Source of the DNA: Bacillota bacterium
GTDB lineage: Bacteria > Bacillota > Bacilli > Alicyclobacillales > SLC66
Direction of reading: 5' to 3'
Assembly: GCA_021821085.1 (NCBI GenBank)
Contig: JAKACV010000003.1
Span: forward strand, 43,551-107,550
Length of the DNA: 64,000 nt
Shown here piece after piece: positions 20,625 through 30,814 of this stretch; position 1 is the stretch's first letter; each line of letters opens with the position of its first letter. The notes under the pieces were generated by a model. That model was not told the origin of the DNA and made no database searches. It saw only the letters and a list, made by a program, of their open reading frames with translations. The position numbers were made by a program, and so were the translations under genes.

Positions 20625-21787
20625 ACTTTTTGCCCCCTTTTCGCGATCAGTAGTTGCGCTGTTTTGCGTGCAAACTGATCTGCTGTAAAAATTTCGTCAA
20701 GTCCAAACGTCGATTCCGGTTGATGTTGTTCAACCACGCGTTGCACGATGTCTAGAATGTCCAAATAACCAATTTTCCCCTCAAGAAAAGCCCAGACAGC
20801 TATTTCATTAGCCGCATTCATCACTGCGGGATATGTCTTTTGGGCACGTCCACAGTCAAAAGCCAACTTTATTGCAGGAAAAGTATCATAATCAGGTGCT
20901 TCAAACGTCAACTCTGAAATATGAGACCAATTCAATCGCTTCCACTGAGACGCGAGTCTTCCTTTCTCACCCAAAAGGGCAAACTGAATCGGAATTCGCA
21001 TATCCGGTGTCCCTAATTGTGCTAAAATCGCCCCATCGCGAAACTGCACCATCGAATGAACAACGCTCTGCGGATGTACGAGTACCTCAATATCACTGTA
21101 GGGGACATCGAACAAATAATGTGCTTCAATGACCTCCAGCCCTTTATTCATAAGAGTAGACGAATCGATGGTAATTTTCGCCCCCATCGACCACGTCGGA
21201 TGTGTGAGCGCATCTTGTACAGATACCTGTCGTAAATTCTCTACACTTGTCCCGCGAAACGGTCCCCCGGATGCCGTTACAATCAGTTTCTCGATCTCTT
21301 CCCTGTTCGCCCCCTGCAAACATTGAGCAATCGCAGAATGCTCAGAATCAACAGGAATGATCTGCACCTGATGATCTCGCGCAGCCTCAACCACAATATC
21401 TCCCGCTGCCACTAACGTCTCCTTATTCGCGAGGGCGACATCACAACCAGCCTCAATCGCGCGTAAAGTTGGTCGAATCCCCGCCGCACCGACTAGAGCA
21501 TTTAACAATAGGGTAGATTCCTGCAACGACGCTGCAGTTAGCAATGCCTGCTCTCCATGTCCAACTTCTGTAAACGGACATTTAGCACGAACGAGTTCTG
21601 CCTGCTCAGGAGAACGGACAGCTACATACTGCGGGTGAAATTCTTCGACAAGGCGTATCAACTCATCTATTCTGTTATAGGAGGACATCGCGATAACTCG
21701 TAGTTCTTCAGAGTTCGATCGCACCACGTCTAGCGCCTGTCGACCGATAGAGCCTGTAACCCCTAGAACCGACATGCACTTCGTCAT
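20621..21787 (-). CDS. dxr: 1-deoxy-D-xylulose-5-phosphate reductoisomerase
   Basis: SVLGVTGSIGRQALDVV, NKETLVAAGDIV, PVDSEHSAIAQCLQG, TASGGPFR. Confidence 0.96.
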   Translation of the reverse strand: MTKCMSVLGVTGSIGRQALDVVRSNSEELRVIAMSSYNRIDELIRLVEEFHPQYVAVRSPEQAELVRAKCPFTEVGHGEQALLTAASLQESTLLLNALVGAAGIRPTLRAIEAGCDVALANKETLVAAGDIVVEAARDHQVQIIPVDSEHSAIAQCLQGANREEIEKLIVTASGGPFRGTSVENLRQVSVQDALTHPTWSMGAKITIDSSTLMNKGLEVIEAHYLFDVPYSDIEVLVHPQSVVHSMVQFRDGAILAQLGTPDMRIPIQFALLGEKGRLASQWKRLNWSHISELTFEAPDYDTFPAIKLAFDCGRAQKTYPAVMNAANEIAVWAFLEGKIGYLDILDIVQRVVEQHQPESTFGLDEIFTADQFARKTAQLLIAKRGQKV

Positions 21788-21801
21788 CGCTTCACCCCAT
21801 T

Positions 21802-22587
21802 TCAAACATGCGGAAATATCCAGATAATCAAATGATACGCGATTGGCGCTGCCAAGAGCAAGCTATCAAAACGATCCAAAATTCCACCGTGTCCCGGCAA
21901 GAGCCAACCTGAGTCCTTTACCGCATAATGTCGCTTCAGAGCCGATTCAACCAAATCTCCTAGTTGTCCGGCAATTGAAGTCGCAGCTCCTACCAGACCT
22001 AACAAAACGAGCTTATGTACCTCATGCTCAAATAAGAACCAACCTGCAAGCGGAGTCATCAGAGTAGCAAATACAAATCCTCCAAACGCCCCAGATACCG
22101 TTTTCTTAGGACTGACCTCAGGCAATAATTTCCTCCCACCGAAGGCCCGTCCAATAAAAAAGGCGCCTGTATCCGTTGACCATATTGCAATAAACACCAG
22201 TAATACCCAACCAAACCCGTGCGTCAAATCACGCAAATCAAGCATCATACGAAATGCATAACTTGAATAAAGGGCGGCCGCAAATAGCATACCCGCCCCT
22301 GCAAATGAGAACTGTTCTCTGCGCAAAATCGTCACAATCAGAAGCGCATAAAACAGTACATACCAAAATTGTTCAAACTGACCCCACATCACCATAAGCA
22401 CCGTAAAGGTCACTGCGATTACATTTTCCGCACTTGTCATACGAACCTTCATCATGGCGCCAATCTCAAGCGTAATTACTGCCGCAATCGCTGCAAACAA
22501 GATCGCAAGCCATACTCCGCCAAGAAATATAGCAAATATCACCAAAATGGCACCCAAAATCGCGGTTACCACACGTTGGCGCAGCAT
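21802..22587 (-). CDS. cdsA: Phosphatidate cytidylyltransferase
   Basis: Multi-TM; C-terminal SALKRHYAVKDSGWLLPGHGGILDRFDSLL signature. Confidence 0.95.
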   Translation of the reverse strand: MLRQRVVTAILGAILVIFAIFLGGVWLAILFAAIAAVITLEIGAMMKVRMTSAENVIAVTFTVLMVMWGQFEQFWYVLFYALLIVTILRREQFSFAGAGMLFAAALYSSYAFRMMLDLRDLTHGFGWVLLVFIAIWSTDTGAFFIGRAFGGRKLLPEVSPKKTVSGAFGGFVFATLMTPLAGWFLFEHEVHKLVLLGLVGAATSIAGQLGDLVESALKRHYAVKDSGWLLPGHGGILDRFDSLLLAAPIAYHLIIWIFPHV

Positions 22588-22596
22588 GCTGTCACC

Positions 22597-23373
22597 TCAT
22601 TTCAATCCGCCAAAACGGCGTTCCCGAGCTACAAAGGCCTGGATTGCCGAATAAAAATGTTTACGCGTAAATTCCGGCCACATAACATCTACAAACACAA
22701 ATTCTGAGTAAGCGATTTGCCAGAGTAAAAAATTGCTGATTCGTTGATCTCCTGCAGTTCGGATCAACAAATCCGGATCTGGAAGACCCGCCGTATCCAT
22801 CGCATTGGACACCATATCTTCATCAATTTCAGCAACAGCAATCTCGTTCTTCTGGATTCGTGAAGCAATATGTTGTACCGCTTTCACGATTTCCCAGCGA
22901 CTCCCATAATTCAGGGCAAACTGAACAACAAGACCGGAACAAGTCTTCGTGCTTTCCAGTGCACGCGCGATGGTCACCTGTGTTGCTTGCGGTAGTTGAG
23001 AAGGCTCCCCAAGTATTCTGATATGAACATTGCGTGCAACAAGTTCCCCAATATCCAATTGGAAAAATTCATCAACCAGCTGCCATAAATAGTTAATTTC
23101 GTGGTGCGGCCTCTTCCAATTCTCTGTGGAAAACGAGTATAACGTAAGAACCTTAATCCCCCAATCATCCGCAGCACGAATCACATCACGCATTGCAAGC
23201 ATCCCGGCGTGATGCCCAGCCGCACGCGGCAATGCCCTTTTACGCGCCCAACGACCATTGCCATCCATAATCAGGGCGACATGAGAGGGAATCTCCTCTG
23301 AGCGACACGGTCTATCTGCCTCTATGCGACCTACCCTTTTTCTGCGGAATACGCCTTTCCACACTGGAAACAT
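22597..23373 (-). CDS. uppS: Isoprenyl (undecaprenyl diphosphate) transferase
   Basis: HVALIMDGNGRWARKRALPRAAGHHAGM, DLLIRTAGDQRISNFLLWQIAYSEFVF. Confidence 0.95.
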   Translation of the reverse strand: MFPVWKGVFRRKRVGRIEADRPCRSEEIPSHVALIMDGNGRWARKRALPRAAGHHAGMLAMRDVIRAADDWGIKVLTLYSFSTENWKRPHHEINYLWQLVDEFFQLDIGELVARNVHIRILGEPSQLPQATQVTIARALESTKTCSGLVVQFALNYGSRWEIVKAVQHIASRIQKNEIAVAEIDEDMVSNAMDTAGLPDPDLLIRTAGDQRISNFLLWQIAYSEFVFVDVMWPEFTRKHFYSAIQAFVARERRFGGLK

Positions 23374-23404
23374 GCCGTTTTCCTCCAGAACCCCCAGCAG
23401 TCAT

Positions 23405-23962
23405 TTAAACTTCGAGCAACTCTTTTTCCTTTTGTTGTAACAACCGCTCAACTTCAGCTACCGTTTTATCGGTAACCTCCTGAATCTGCTCTTGCAATCT
23501 ACGACTTTCATCTTCGGAGAGCGCAGCCTGTTTCTCAGCCTTTTTGATCTCCTCATTGTTATCACGGCGAACATTGCGAACAGCTACTCGCGACTCTTCA
23601 GCCATCTTTTTAATTACTTTAGTCAATTCCACACGTCGTTCAGCAGTTAATTGAGGAATTGCCAAACGAATGACAACCCCATCATTCGACGGTGTTAACC
23701 CGAGATCAGACTTTTGAATCGCTCGCTCAATCTCACCGATCGTATTCTTATCCCACGGCTGAATGACTAGAAGCCGCGACTCAGGAACAGTAATGTTCGC
23801 CATCTGATTAAGCGGCGTGGGCGATCCATAATACTCAACCGTAATTTTATCGAGAAGCGCTGTCGTCGCTCTTCCGGCTCGAACAGATGCAAAATCACGA
23901 CGCAAGGCCACCAGACATTTATCCATCCGCTCCTTCGCGGATTTTACATAATCTTCGCTCAC
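23405..23962 (-). CDS. frr: Ribosome recycling factor
   Basis: 185 aa; [32 protein letters not shown]. Confidence 0.97.
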   Translation of the reverse strand: MSEDYVKSAKERMDKCLVALRRDFASVRAGRATTALLDKITVEYYGSPTPLNQMANITVPESRLLVIQPWDKNTIGEIERAIQKSDLGLTPSNDGVVIRLAIPQLTAERRVELTKVIKKMAEESRVAVRNVRRDNNEEIKKAEKQAALSEDESRRLQEQIQEVTDKTVAEVERLLQQKEKELLEV

Positions 23963-24687
23963 TCTATATCCCTCCGAACAATCGTGCCAATTGACTCACC
24001 AAGTACCGCGCGACGAATATTTCCTGCTTCCGTTATCGAAAACACAAGGATTGGGATATCATTATCCATACACAAAGACGTTGCCGTTGCATCCATCACG
24101 CCTAACCCTTGGCTTAATACTGTCATAAAGTTTAATGTATCATACTTTGTTGCACTAGGAACCTTTTGGGGATCCGCATTATACACACCGTCCACACCAT
24201 TTTTAGCCATGAGTATGACGTCCGCTTCAATTTCCGCCGCCCGCAATGCAGCCGCTGTATCAGTTGTAAAAAACGGATTGCCCGTTCCACCCGCAAAAAT
24301 GACGACTCGACCCTTTTCCAAATGACGCATCGCCCTACGTCTTATATACGGCTCGGCAACTTGTCGCATTTCAATTGATGTCTGTACTCGCGTCACCACA
24401 GCTAGTCGCTCTAAGGCATCTTGCAAAGCGAGAGCATTTAAAACAGTCGCGATCATCCCCATATAGTCCGCGTGTGCTCGCTCCATTCCCTCTCCACTCG
24501 CAGAAGCTCCACGCCAAATATTTCCGCCTCCGACAACAACCGAAACTTGTACGCCGAGTTCTGTAATCTCGCGAATCTGTTCCGCAACCGAACGAAGGAC
24601 ATCGGACGATATGCCAAAGCCACCTTCACCCGCAAGCGCCTCGCCACTTAGTTTTAGAACGACTCGCTGATATTTTATCTTGCTCAT
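23959..24687 (-). CDS. pyrH: UMP kinase
   Basis: [50 protein letters not shown]. Confidence 0.97.
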   Translation of the reverse strand: MSKIKYQRVVLKLSGEALAGEGGFGISSDVLRSVAEQIREITELGVQVSVVVGGGNIWRGASASGEGMERAHADYMGMIATVLNALALQDALERLAVVTRVQTSIEMRQVAEPYIRRRAMRHLEKGRVVIFAGGTGNPFFTTDTAAALRAAEIEADVILMAKNGVDGVYNADPQKVPSATKYDTLNFMTVLSQGLGVMDATATSLCMDNDIPILVFSITEAGNIRRAVLGESIGTIVRRDIE

Positions 24688-24766
24688 ACAGACCTCCCTA
24701 ACCCAACCCTTTTAGACAAATAATATAGTTGATACGAAAAGGGAACACTTTCGTGCCCCCCTGAAC

Positions 24767-25417
24767 TCATTTTTTCACCTGTGCCATTACCTCAGCCACA
24801 AAGTCATCCTCTTTGCGTTCAATTCCCTCACCCATCTCATATCGAGTGAAGCGACGAATCGAGATATTTTCACCAATCTTTCCAACTTTAGAAGCCACTA
24901 AATTGGCCACAGTCACAGATGGATCCTTCACAAAAGGTTGATCAAGCAAGCATTGATCGCGCAGGAATTTATCAATCTTCCCCGATACAATCTTATCAAC
25001 AATTTGCTCAGGTTTACCTTCATTCAGTGTTTGCTGACGAAAGATTTCTGTTTCTCGCAAGACGATTTCTTCTGGGATGTCTTCACGCCGCAAATACTCC
25101 GGTCGAGAAGCTGCAATATGCATGGCAATATCCTTACAGAGTGCACGAAATTCATCTGTCTTTGCTACAAAGTCCGTTTCACAATTCACTTCGACAAGCA
25201 CCCCAATGCGCCCACCTGCATGAATGTAGGACTCAACTACGCCTTCGGCTGCAACCCGTCCTGCCTTCTTGGCAGCAGATGCCAATCCTTGTTCGCGCAA
25301 AAACTCAATTGCCTTTTCTAAGTCGCCGCCAGTTTCCGCCAACGCCTTTTTGCAATTTAACATCCCAGCGCCCGTCTTTTGACGCAACTCTTTCACCTGT
25401 TCTGCCGTTACCGCCAC
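24767..25417 (-). CDS. tsf: Elongation factor Ts
   Basis: [46 protein letters not shown] start assumed. Confidence 0.96.
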   Translation of the reverse strand: MAVTAEQVKELRQKTGAGMLNCKKALAETGGDLEKAIEFLREQGLASAAKKAGRVAAEGVVESYIHAGGRIGVLVEVNCETDFVAKTDEFRALCKDIAMHIAASRPEYLRREDIPEEIVLRETEIFRQQTLNEGKPEQIVDKIVSGKIDKFLRDQCLLDQPFVKDPSVTVANLVASKVGKIGENISIRRFTRYEMGEGIERKEDDFVAEVMAQVKK

Positions 25418-25476
25418 AATACACACCCCTTGAACACTAGCTTATCATCATTTCATTTCTAACCTACAGTTCATCA

Positions 25477-26178
25477 TTAGGAAGCTGATTCTTCGTCACC
25501 TTGCTTGCCTTCAAGCACAGCGTCCGCCATTTTACCGCACAGAAGTTTCACCGCACGAATCGCGTCGTCATTACCTGGGATCACATAATCAATTTCATCA
25601 GGATCACAGTTCGTATCTACTATACCAACGATCGGAATTCCCAATTTGCGTGCTTCCGCCACCGCAATCCGCTCTTTACGCGGATCAATAATAAAGAGTG
25701 CCCCAGGCATTCTCTTCATATCCTTAATGCCACCCAAAAACTTTTCAAGACGCTCTTTCTCTTTGCGCAACAAAATAACTTCTTTTTTAGGCAGAACCTC
25801 AAACGTTCCGTCCATTTCCATCGTTTCAAGCGTCCGTAAACGTTCGATTCTCTTTTGAATCGTGCTAAAGTTTGTTAAAGTTCCACCAAGCCAACGTTGG
25901 TTTACATAGTAACCGCCACAACGCAGTGCTTCATCGTGGACAGATTCTTGAGCTTGTTTTTTGGTGCCAACGAAAAGTAATTCTTTCCCTTCAGCAGCCA
26001 TACTCCGCACAAAGTTATACGCTTCTTCGACCTTTTTAACGGTTTTTTGTAAATCAATAATGTATATGCCATTGCGCTCCGTAAAAATATAACGATCCAT
26101 CTTCGGGTTCCAACGACGTGTTTGATGCCCAAAATGAACACCTGCTTCTAATAGTTGTTTCATGGAAATAACAGCCAC
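25477..26178 (-). CDS. rpsB: 30S ribosomal protein S2
   Basis: [48 protein letters not shown] start with AGGAG SD assumed (ORF extends to 26184). Confidence 0.97.
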   Translation of the reverse strand: MAVISMKQLLEAGVHFGHQTRRWNPKMDRYIFTERNGIYIIDLQKTVKKVEEAYNFVRSMAAEGKELLFVGTKKQAQESVHDEALRCGGYYVNQRWLGGTLTNFSTIQKRIERLRTLETMEMDGTFEVLPKKEVILLRKEKERLEKFLGGIKDMKRMPGALFIIDPRKERIAVAEARKLGIPIVGIVDTNCDPDEIDYVIPGNDDAIRAVKLLCGKMADAVLEGKQGDEESAS

Positions 26179-26205
26179 ATTCATTCTCCTCTCAAGTTTT
26201 CCCTC

Positions 26206-26262
26206 CGTCTACTTCCTCAACGAGATCCCCTGCTCCGCAGACTTAACCTGTTTCCATAGACG
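26206..26262 (-). promoter_or_regulatory. Candidate structured rpsB leader (S2 leader-like)
   Basis: Perfect 6-bp arms CGTCTA (26206-26211) / TAGACG (26257-26262) enclosing a ~45 nt region between promoter and rpsB SD. Confidence 0.35.
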
Positions 26263-26283
26263 TGTGAATTTTCACCTGTAAAA

Positions 26284-26313
26284 GTATAACACTAAAACAT
26301 GACTTGCAGCAAG
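26284..26313 (-). promoter_or_regulatory. SigA-type promoter of rpsB-tsf (TTGCTG-N18-TATACT)
   Basis: Minus strand TTGCTG CAAGTCATGTTTTAGTGT TATACT. Confidence 0.5.
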
Positions 26314-26333
26314 TGACCTAGCTGAATCAGCAA

Positions 26334-26810
26334 CTATGGGGTTGCAGTTAACGCTACAATTATTTCGGGAATATTTTCATTTTTATAGAAACGATAGTGA
26401 CCCGCATGAATAAAGGGTTCGTTTTTGGCTAGACGAGTAAACATAGACGCCGCACCAATGACTCCCTGTTGTTGCAACAAAGCACCAACTTGATCAACCG
26501 TCATACCAGAGTTGATCGTTACCTTTACTGCCGTCTTGGTTGTTGTGACCGCTTGGGCAAGCCCATTTGGCTGATTTTGTTTGATTTTCATTCTGGCAGT
26601 CAGTTCATTCTTAGTAACCAGCAATTCCTGTTGCAACTGTGCAGCATGTGCCGTTACTGCAGTTAACTTTGTCTGCAAATGTTGCATCTGAATATTTAAT
26701 CCAGTGACATCCACCGTCTGAGGTGCTGCGTGCGGAGTGATCAAGAAAATAAAGGCACCGAGTAAAAGTCCTACGCCAATCCCGTTTACAAAGATCGCGC
26801 GCAGCATCAT
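26334..26810 (-). CDS. Membrane-anchored protein with MltG/YceG N-terminal-like domain
   Basis: One N-terminal TM, coiled coil, then GMTVDQVGALLQQQGVIGAASMFTRLAKNEPFIHAGHYRFYKNENIPEIIVAL. Confidence 0.55.
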   Translation of the reverse strand: MMLRAIFVNGIGVGLLLGAFIFLITPHAAPQTVDVTGLNIQMQHLQTKLTAVTAHAAQLQQELLVTKNELTARMKIKQNQPNGLAQAVTTTKTAVKVTINSGMTVDQVGALLQQQGVIGAASMFTRLAKNEPFIHAGHYRFYKNENIPEIIVALTATP

Positions 26811-27280
26811 GATAACATCCGTCCATTTTGTAATAATCCATTAACCAAATCAATTTCCCCATAGCCCACGTTTAATTCAACCATAATCGCCTGGGCATCC
26901 TCCCCACGCAATAAACGAATAGCCACTTCTTTGTACTTCGGTTGTAGAAATTCAGGGGATTTGTCCAAATCCAATGAGCTGGGTGGATCACGTTGCATCA
27001 CATGATACTGATGCAACACGGAAACTTGAGCGTTCAGATCACTGATCTCATGTTTCAATGCGTGTATCTCGTGGTTTATCTGCACTTCATACCCATCCAT
27101 TTTCTGACGTAATGCTGCGATCATTTCAATCAGACGATCATTCTCAGACTCCATTTGCATAGCAAATGTCTCCACAGCAGTCACGACAGCCATGTGATCA
27201 CTTGGCCTTTCTTTACGATGTGCCAGCCAGGCATACAAAAAGGCGCCCATTGCCAGCATGATTAGAATGACGATATTCAT
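26807..27280 (-). CDS. SwrB/YlxL-like membrane-anchored coiled-coil protein
   Basis: 157 aa, N-terminal TM, coiled coil, C-terminal helix-turn-helix-like tail; position between the che region and rpsB as ylxL/swrB. Confidence 0.5.
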   Translation of the reverse strand: MNIVILIMLAMGAFLYAWLAHRKERPSDHMAVVTAVETFAMQMESENDRLIEMIAALRQKMDGYEVQINHEIHALKHEISDLNAQVSVLHQYHVMQRDPPSSLDLDKSPEFLQPKYKEVAIRLLRGEDAQAIMVELNVGYGEIDLVNGLLQNGRMLS

Positions 27281-27311
27281 CTTAACACAATCCTTTCAAT
27301 CTCAACCTACA

Positions 27312-28724
27312 TTAGCGTTCCAACGCTCGATGCCATCCGTCTACATTACATACCAATTTACAGCCTGTAATAAAATCATCGCAGTGCCATTCAAAATGCT
27401 CTCGCATAATTAGCACCCCAGGATATACCATGTTTTTTATTTCCACCATCTGCGGTTTTTTTGCGCCAATCATCGTTTCAAGTGCTTCTTGCTCGATTTG
27501 CGTCTGCCCCAACTGCTCGCGTACAGATGTTTCAGTGACGTGCAGCCGATCCATAATGGTTTTTTGCTCACTGGATAATATTCCGACACGTTTTTCTAAT
27601 TCTAGAAGTTTAGTAAGTGCTTCTGCCATTTTGACTAAAGTACCCTCAAATGAGGCAATTTGCGAACACAGGATGTAATATTGTTCATCTTCTTTTGCAT
27701 TTGAAGAAAATTCAATGCGAGTCGCCGTACCTAAATGTGAACCGAGAATCCGCACAAAAACATATTGATCAATTCGCGCTAGCCCGCCAACCAGCAACCC
27801 CCGTTTTCCAGTTACACGCAATGTTTGCGCTCGTAAGACACTATGCATCACGCTATCTGCCACAACCAGATCATTGCCCGCATGTACGACCGAATTTTGC
27901 AGATATAAAACACGAATAGAACCTTTTGCAAAAATCTCTGTCTTTGCCGATCCCTGGACACCACCGCGAATAATAATATCGCCATCCGCTTTTAAAGTCG
28001 CACGCTCCACAATGCCAAATACTTCGATATTACCTGAAGCTGTAATGGTAAATCCTTCACGCACGCTTCCATGTACAACTACACTTCCGAAAAAATCTAT
28101 ATTGCCCGTAGAAAAATCAACATCTTCTTCGACGTGATACACTGGAACCACCGATACGCGATGATCACTTGAATAAACGATCTGCCCGTCAATTTCGCTA
28201 ATGAGAAACAAGCCGTCATCTGATATTTGTGTGCCGGGTCCCATGGGCAAAATCTTTTGTTTCGGTTCATCACTTGGCACTTCATTCCCAAACACATCAA
28301 GCCCAGGGGCACCAAGTTGTCCAGGAATCTTGCGAACTAATGTTTGTCCAGATCGGGCATTTTGTAAGATTCCCAACTCACGATAGTCTACACGATCGTC
28401 AGCAAGTAGTTGTGGCATTGGAACTGGATTTCTTTCAAAACAAAATTCCAAGCTTTCATCAATTGGTTGACCTGGCGGCGCTCCCCTCGCGATGACGAGG
28501 TCAGTCATTACACCGAGCCATCGATCTAAAATAGAAGCTAACTCGTGATCATCAATCACCCCATAGCTATACTTTTGCTCCATTACTAAGGTTTTGAGCT
28601 CCTTCAATGTAAACGTCCGTTCAATCGCAGGCGGTGGATCACGGAAGGTCGCAATCGCCAAGAGACCCTGCTCGCTCACTTCAAAACGCACATACTCCTC
28701 TAGAGAAGATGAATCATTCGCCAT
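27312..28724 (-). CDS. FapA/DUF342 family protein
   Basis: 470 aa; VHGSVREGFTITASGNIEVFGIVERATLKADGDIIIRGGVQGSAKTEIFAKGSIRVLYLQNS (beta-helical DUF342 repeat) and C-terminal coiled coil. Confidence 0.85.
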   Translation of the reverse strand: MANDSSSLEEYVRFEVSEQGLLAIATFRDPPPAIERTFTLKELKTLVMEQKYSYGVIDDHELASILDRWLGVMTDLVIARGAPPGQPIDESLEFCFERNPVPMPQLLADDRVDYRELGILQNARSGQTLVRKIPGQLGAPGLDVFGNEVPSDEPKQKILPMGPGTQISDDGLFLISEIDGQIVYSSDHRVSVVPVYHVEEDVDFSTGNIDFFGSVVVHGSVREGFTITASGNIEVFGIVERATLKADGDIIIRGGVQGSAKTEIFAKGSIRVLYLQNSVVHAGNDLVVADSVMHSVLRAQTLRVTGKRGLLVGGLARIDQYVFVRILGSHLGTATRIEFSSNAKEDEQYYILCSQIASFEGTLVKMAEALTKLLELEKRVGILSSEQKTIMDRLHVTETSVREQLGQTQIEQEALETMIGAKKPQMVEIKNMVYPGVLIMREHFEWHCDDFITGCKLVCNVDGWHRALER

Positions 28725-28742
28725 GAAGATTCCTCCTACGAA

Positions 28743-29216
28743 TCAAATGTAATGCTCACCTTGCTTCAGCGTTCGAATCCACACTTCTCCCGTATCGCAC
28801 TTCACCTGAATCGTTCTTCCAAAATGGCCTCCAACATCGGATGCAAGAACAGGAATACGAAGCATCTCGAGTTGAGTAAAAATCGCTTCCACATTTCGCG
28901 GCCCAATCCGAACAAGATCTAGTCCTTTAGAAAAAGCAAACATTTGTGCGCCACCCACCACCTTTGCGCCTATACGATTCCGGTATGCGCCTTCTCGCAG
29001 GACCTGTTCAAGCAGAAGTGGAATCGCAGTATCAGCATATTTAAACACATCCTCTGTATTAAGTGGCGCACTCGGCAACATGATGTGCGCCAATCCTGCA
29101 ACTTGAGCAAACACATCAAATAGAGTTACTCCGACACAAGATCCAAGCCCAAGTGTGCGTAGCGCATCCTCTCCTAATGCCACTTTCGCCTCCCCCATTC
29201 CGACGTTATAAATCAT
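28743..29216 (-). CDS. cheD: Chemoreceptor glutamine deamidase CheD
   Basis: LGLGSCVGVTLFDVFAQVAGLAHIMLPSA (catalytic Cys/His) and IGAKVVGGAQMF. Confidence 0.93.
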   Translation of the reverse strand: MIYNVGMGEAKVALGEDALRTLGLGSCVGVTLFDVFAQVAGLAHIMLPSAPLNTEDVFKYADTAIPLLLEQVLREGAYRNRIGAKVVGGAQMFAFSKGLDLVRIGPRNVEAIFTQLEMLRIPVLASDVGGHFGRTIQVKCDTGEVWIRTLKQGEHYI

Positions 29217-29833
29217 ATCGAACCCTCGATACCCAGTGCTCGCAACAATACATCCTGTGCAAACGGGGTGGGAAAAAGTAAAAAATGCGCATCTCCTTGT
29301 TGTTCGCGATGGTGAACTGCCGTGTGAATGACCAGAGCATAGCGTCCAACTGCCTGTTCACTTTGAAAAGCAATCGAAAGAATCGCTTGAGCCATGTCCA
29401 CAGCGACAAGTGGCACGGATGGCAACATTCGCAACTGGGTAAAATCCATGAGCGCGGACAAATAATTTGCACCTAATATATTTCCTATCTCACCAAGTGC
29501 GGACGAGCCAATTTCACTCAATTCGTCCGTGCCCTCTTCCGCAGTCCATATATTTGCAACTAACGCTTTGGCACTTTCCATAGATTGAATGAAAAACATT
29601 GTTCCTTCGATATCACCGGTTACCTGTAAAAACACACAGGCCACAAGAGTCTCTGCCCCTCCTAAAATCGCGCTGATCTCATCAACTTGAATAAGTTCTA
29701 CCTGCGGGACGCGCATAGCAATTGGCATCTGCAATAATTCTGACAACGCTGTCGCTGCATGACCGGCCCCTATGTTGCCTAATTCGCACAACATATCTGC
29801 TACTTGGCTATTTAGACTGTATGCGTCACCCAT
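29213..29833 (-). CDS. cheC: CheY-P phosphatase CheC
   Basis: Two phosphatase-type motifs ELGNIGAGHAATALSELL and ALGEIGNILGANYLSALMDF. Confidence 0.9.
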   Translation of the reverse strand: MGDAYSLNSQVADMLCELGNIGAGHAATALSELLQMPIAMRVPQVELIQVDEISAILGGAETLVACVFLQVTGDIEGTMFFIQSMESAKALVANIWTAEEGTDELSEIGSSALGEIGNILGANYLSALMDFTQLRMLPSVPLVAVDMAQAILSIAFQSEQAVGRYALVIHTAVHHREQQGDAHFLLFPTPFAQDVLLRALGIEGSI

Positions 29834-29914
29834 CTCTTCATCCCTCCGTAGCGATAACTCACCAATCGAATATTCTCTATCAACGGATCAAAACCCTGCC
29901 CCACATCAGTTCAC

Positions 29915-30814
29915 TCAATGACTCTCACGTAAGAATCTTTGAAAAAATCCTTGTAATCCACGTTTTTTTTCCAAAGATTCACCAGACGATTCATAAACAC
30001 CTTTTGTCACGTTCTTTGCAATTTGTGACATACATCGCGTAGCGAGTGACCGAGGTTCCGATAATGTAAAGGGAGTTTGCTTTGCCACAGCCCTTTGCAC
30101 CGCAGCATCTTCCAGAACATATCCGAGCACGTTTAACTCAGCATGTAAAAATTGCTGTGTCACACGAGTCAATTTGCGCCCCGCATCCATGCCATCGGCT
30201 ACCTTCGCTGCCCGATTAATAAGCAGATGAACAGGTGGAAGTGATAATGTTTTCGCTACCATTTTTAAAAGCGCATAGGCATCGGCCAATGCGGTAGGCT
30301 CCGGAGTCGTCACGAGCAACAACTCATCGCACAGCCCCATCAATTCCGCTGTAAAAGTCCCAAATCCGGCACCAAAATCAATATAGATCCGATCATACTC
30401 GCCTTGAACAGCTATCAATTGCTCCGTAAGTCTTTTTCCATAGATTGATCGGGAATTCAATTCAAACACATGTTCCGCACCGCCAGAAATAAAAGCCAAG
30501 TTGTATGGACCATGCGTGAAAGCCTGCTGTAGGGTGACATGCCCATCGAGGACATCCATCAAACTATAATGCGGGCGCACTCCAAGTAAAATGTCCAAGT
30601 TGGCAAATCCGAAATCGGCATCGAGAATGGCAATTCGCATCCCCTGTTGTGCTAATAGCAAACCAAGATTCAAGGTGATATTCGACTTGCCGACACCGCC
30701 CTTGCCACTTGCAACTGCGATTAACCGCAGATTACTTGAGGTTGACAGCTCTTTAGTCTTTTGTTCACGCAAGAGTTGTCTTAAAGGTTCAGCTTGATCG
30801 GGCAAGCGTCTCAC
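29915..30814 (-). CDS. flhG: Flagellum site-determining protein FlhG (MinD/ParA family ATPase)
   Basis: IAVASGKGGVGKSNITLNLGLLLAQQG, ILDADFGFANLDILLGV; GTG start (VRRLPDQAEPLRQ) overlapping flhF. Confidence 0.94.
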   Translation of the reverse strand: MRRLPDQAEPLRQLLREQKTKELSTSSNLRLIAVASGKGGVGKSNITLNLGLLLAQQGMRIAILDADFGFANLDILLGVRPHYSLMDVLDGHVTLQQAFTHGPYNLAFISGGAEHVFELNSRSIYGKRLTEQLIAVQGEYDRIYIDFGAGFGTFTAELMGLCDELLLVTTPEPTALADAYALLKMVAKTLSLPPVHLLINRAAKVADGMDAGRKLTRVTQQFLHAELNVLGYVLEDAAVQRAVAKQTPFTLSEPRSLATRCMSQIAKNVTKGVYESSGESLEKKRGLQGFFQRFLRESH

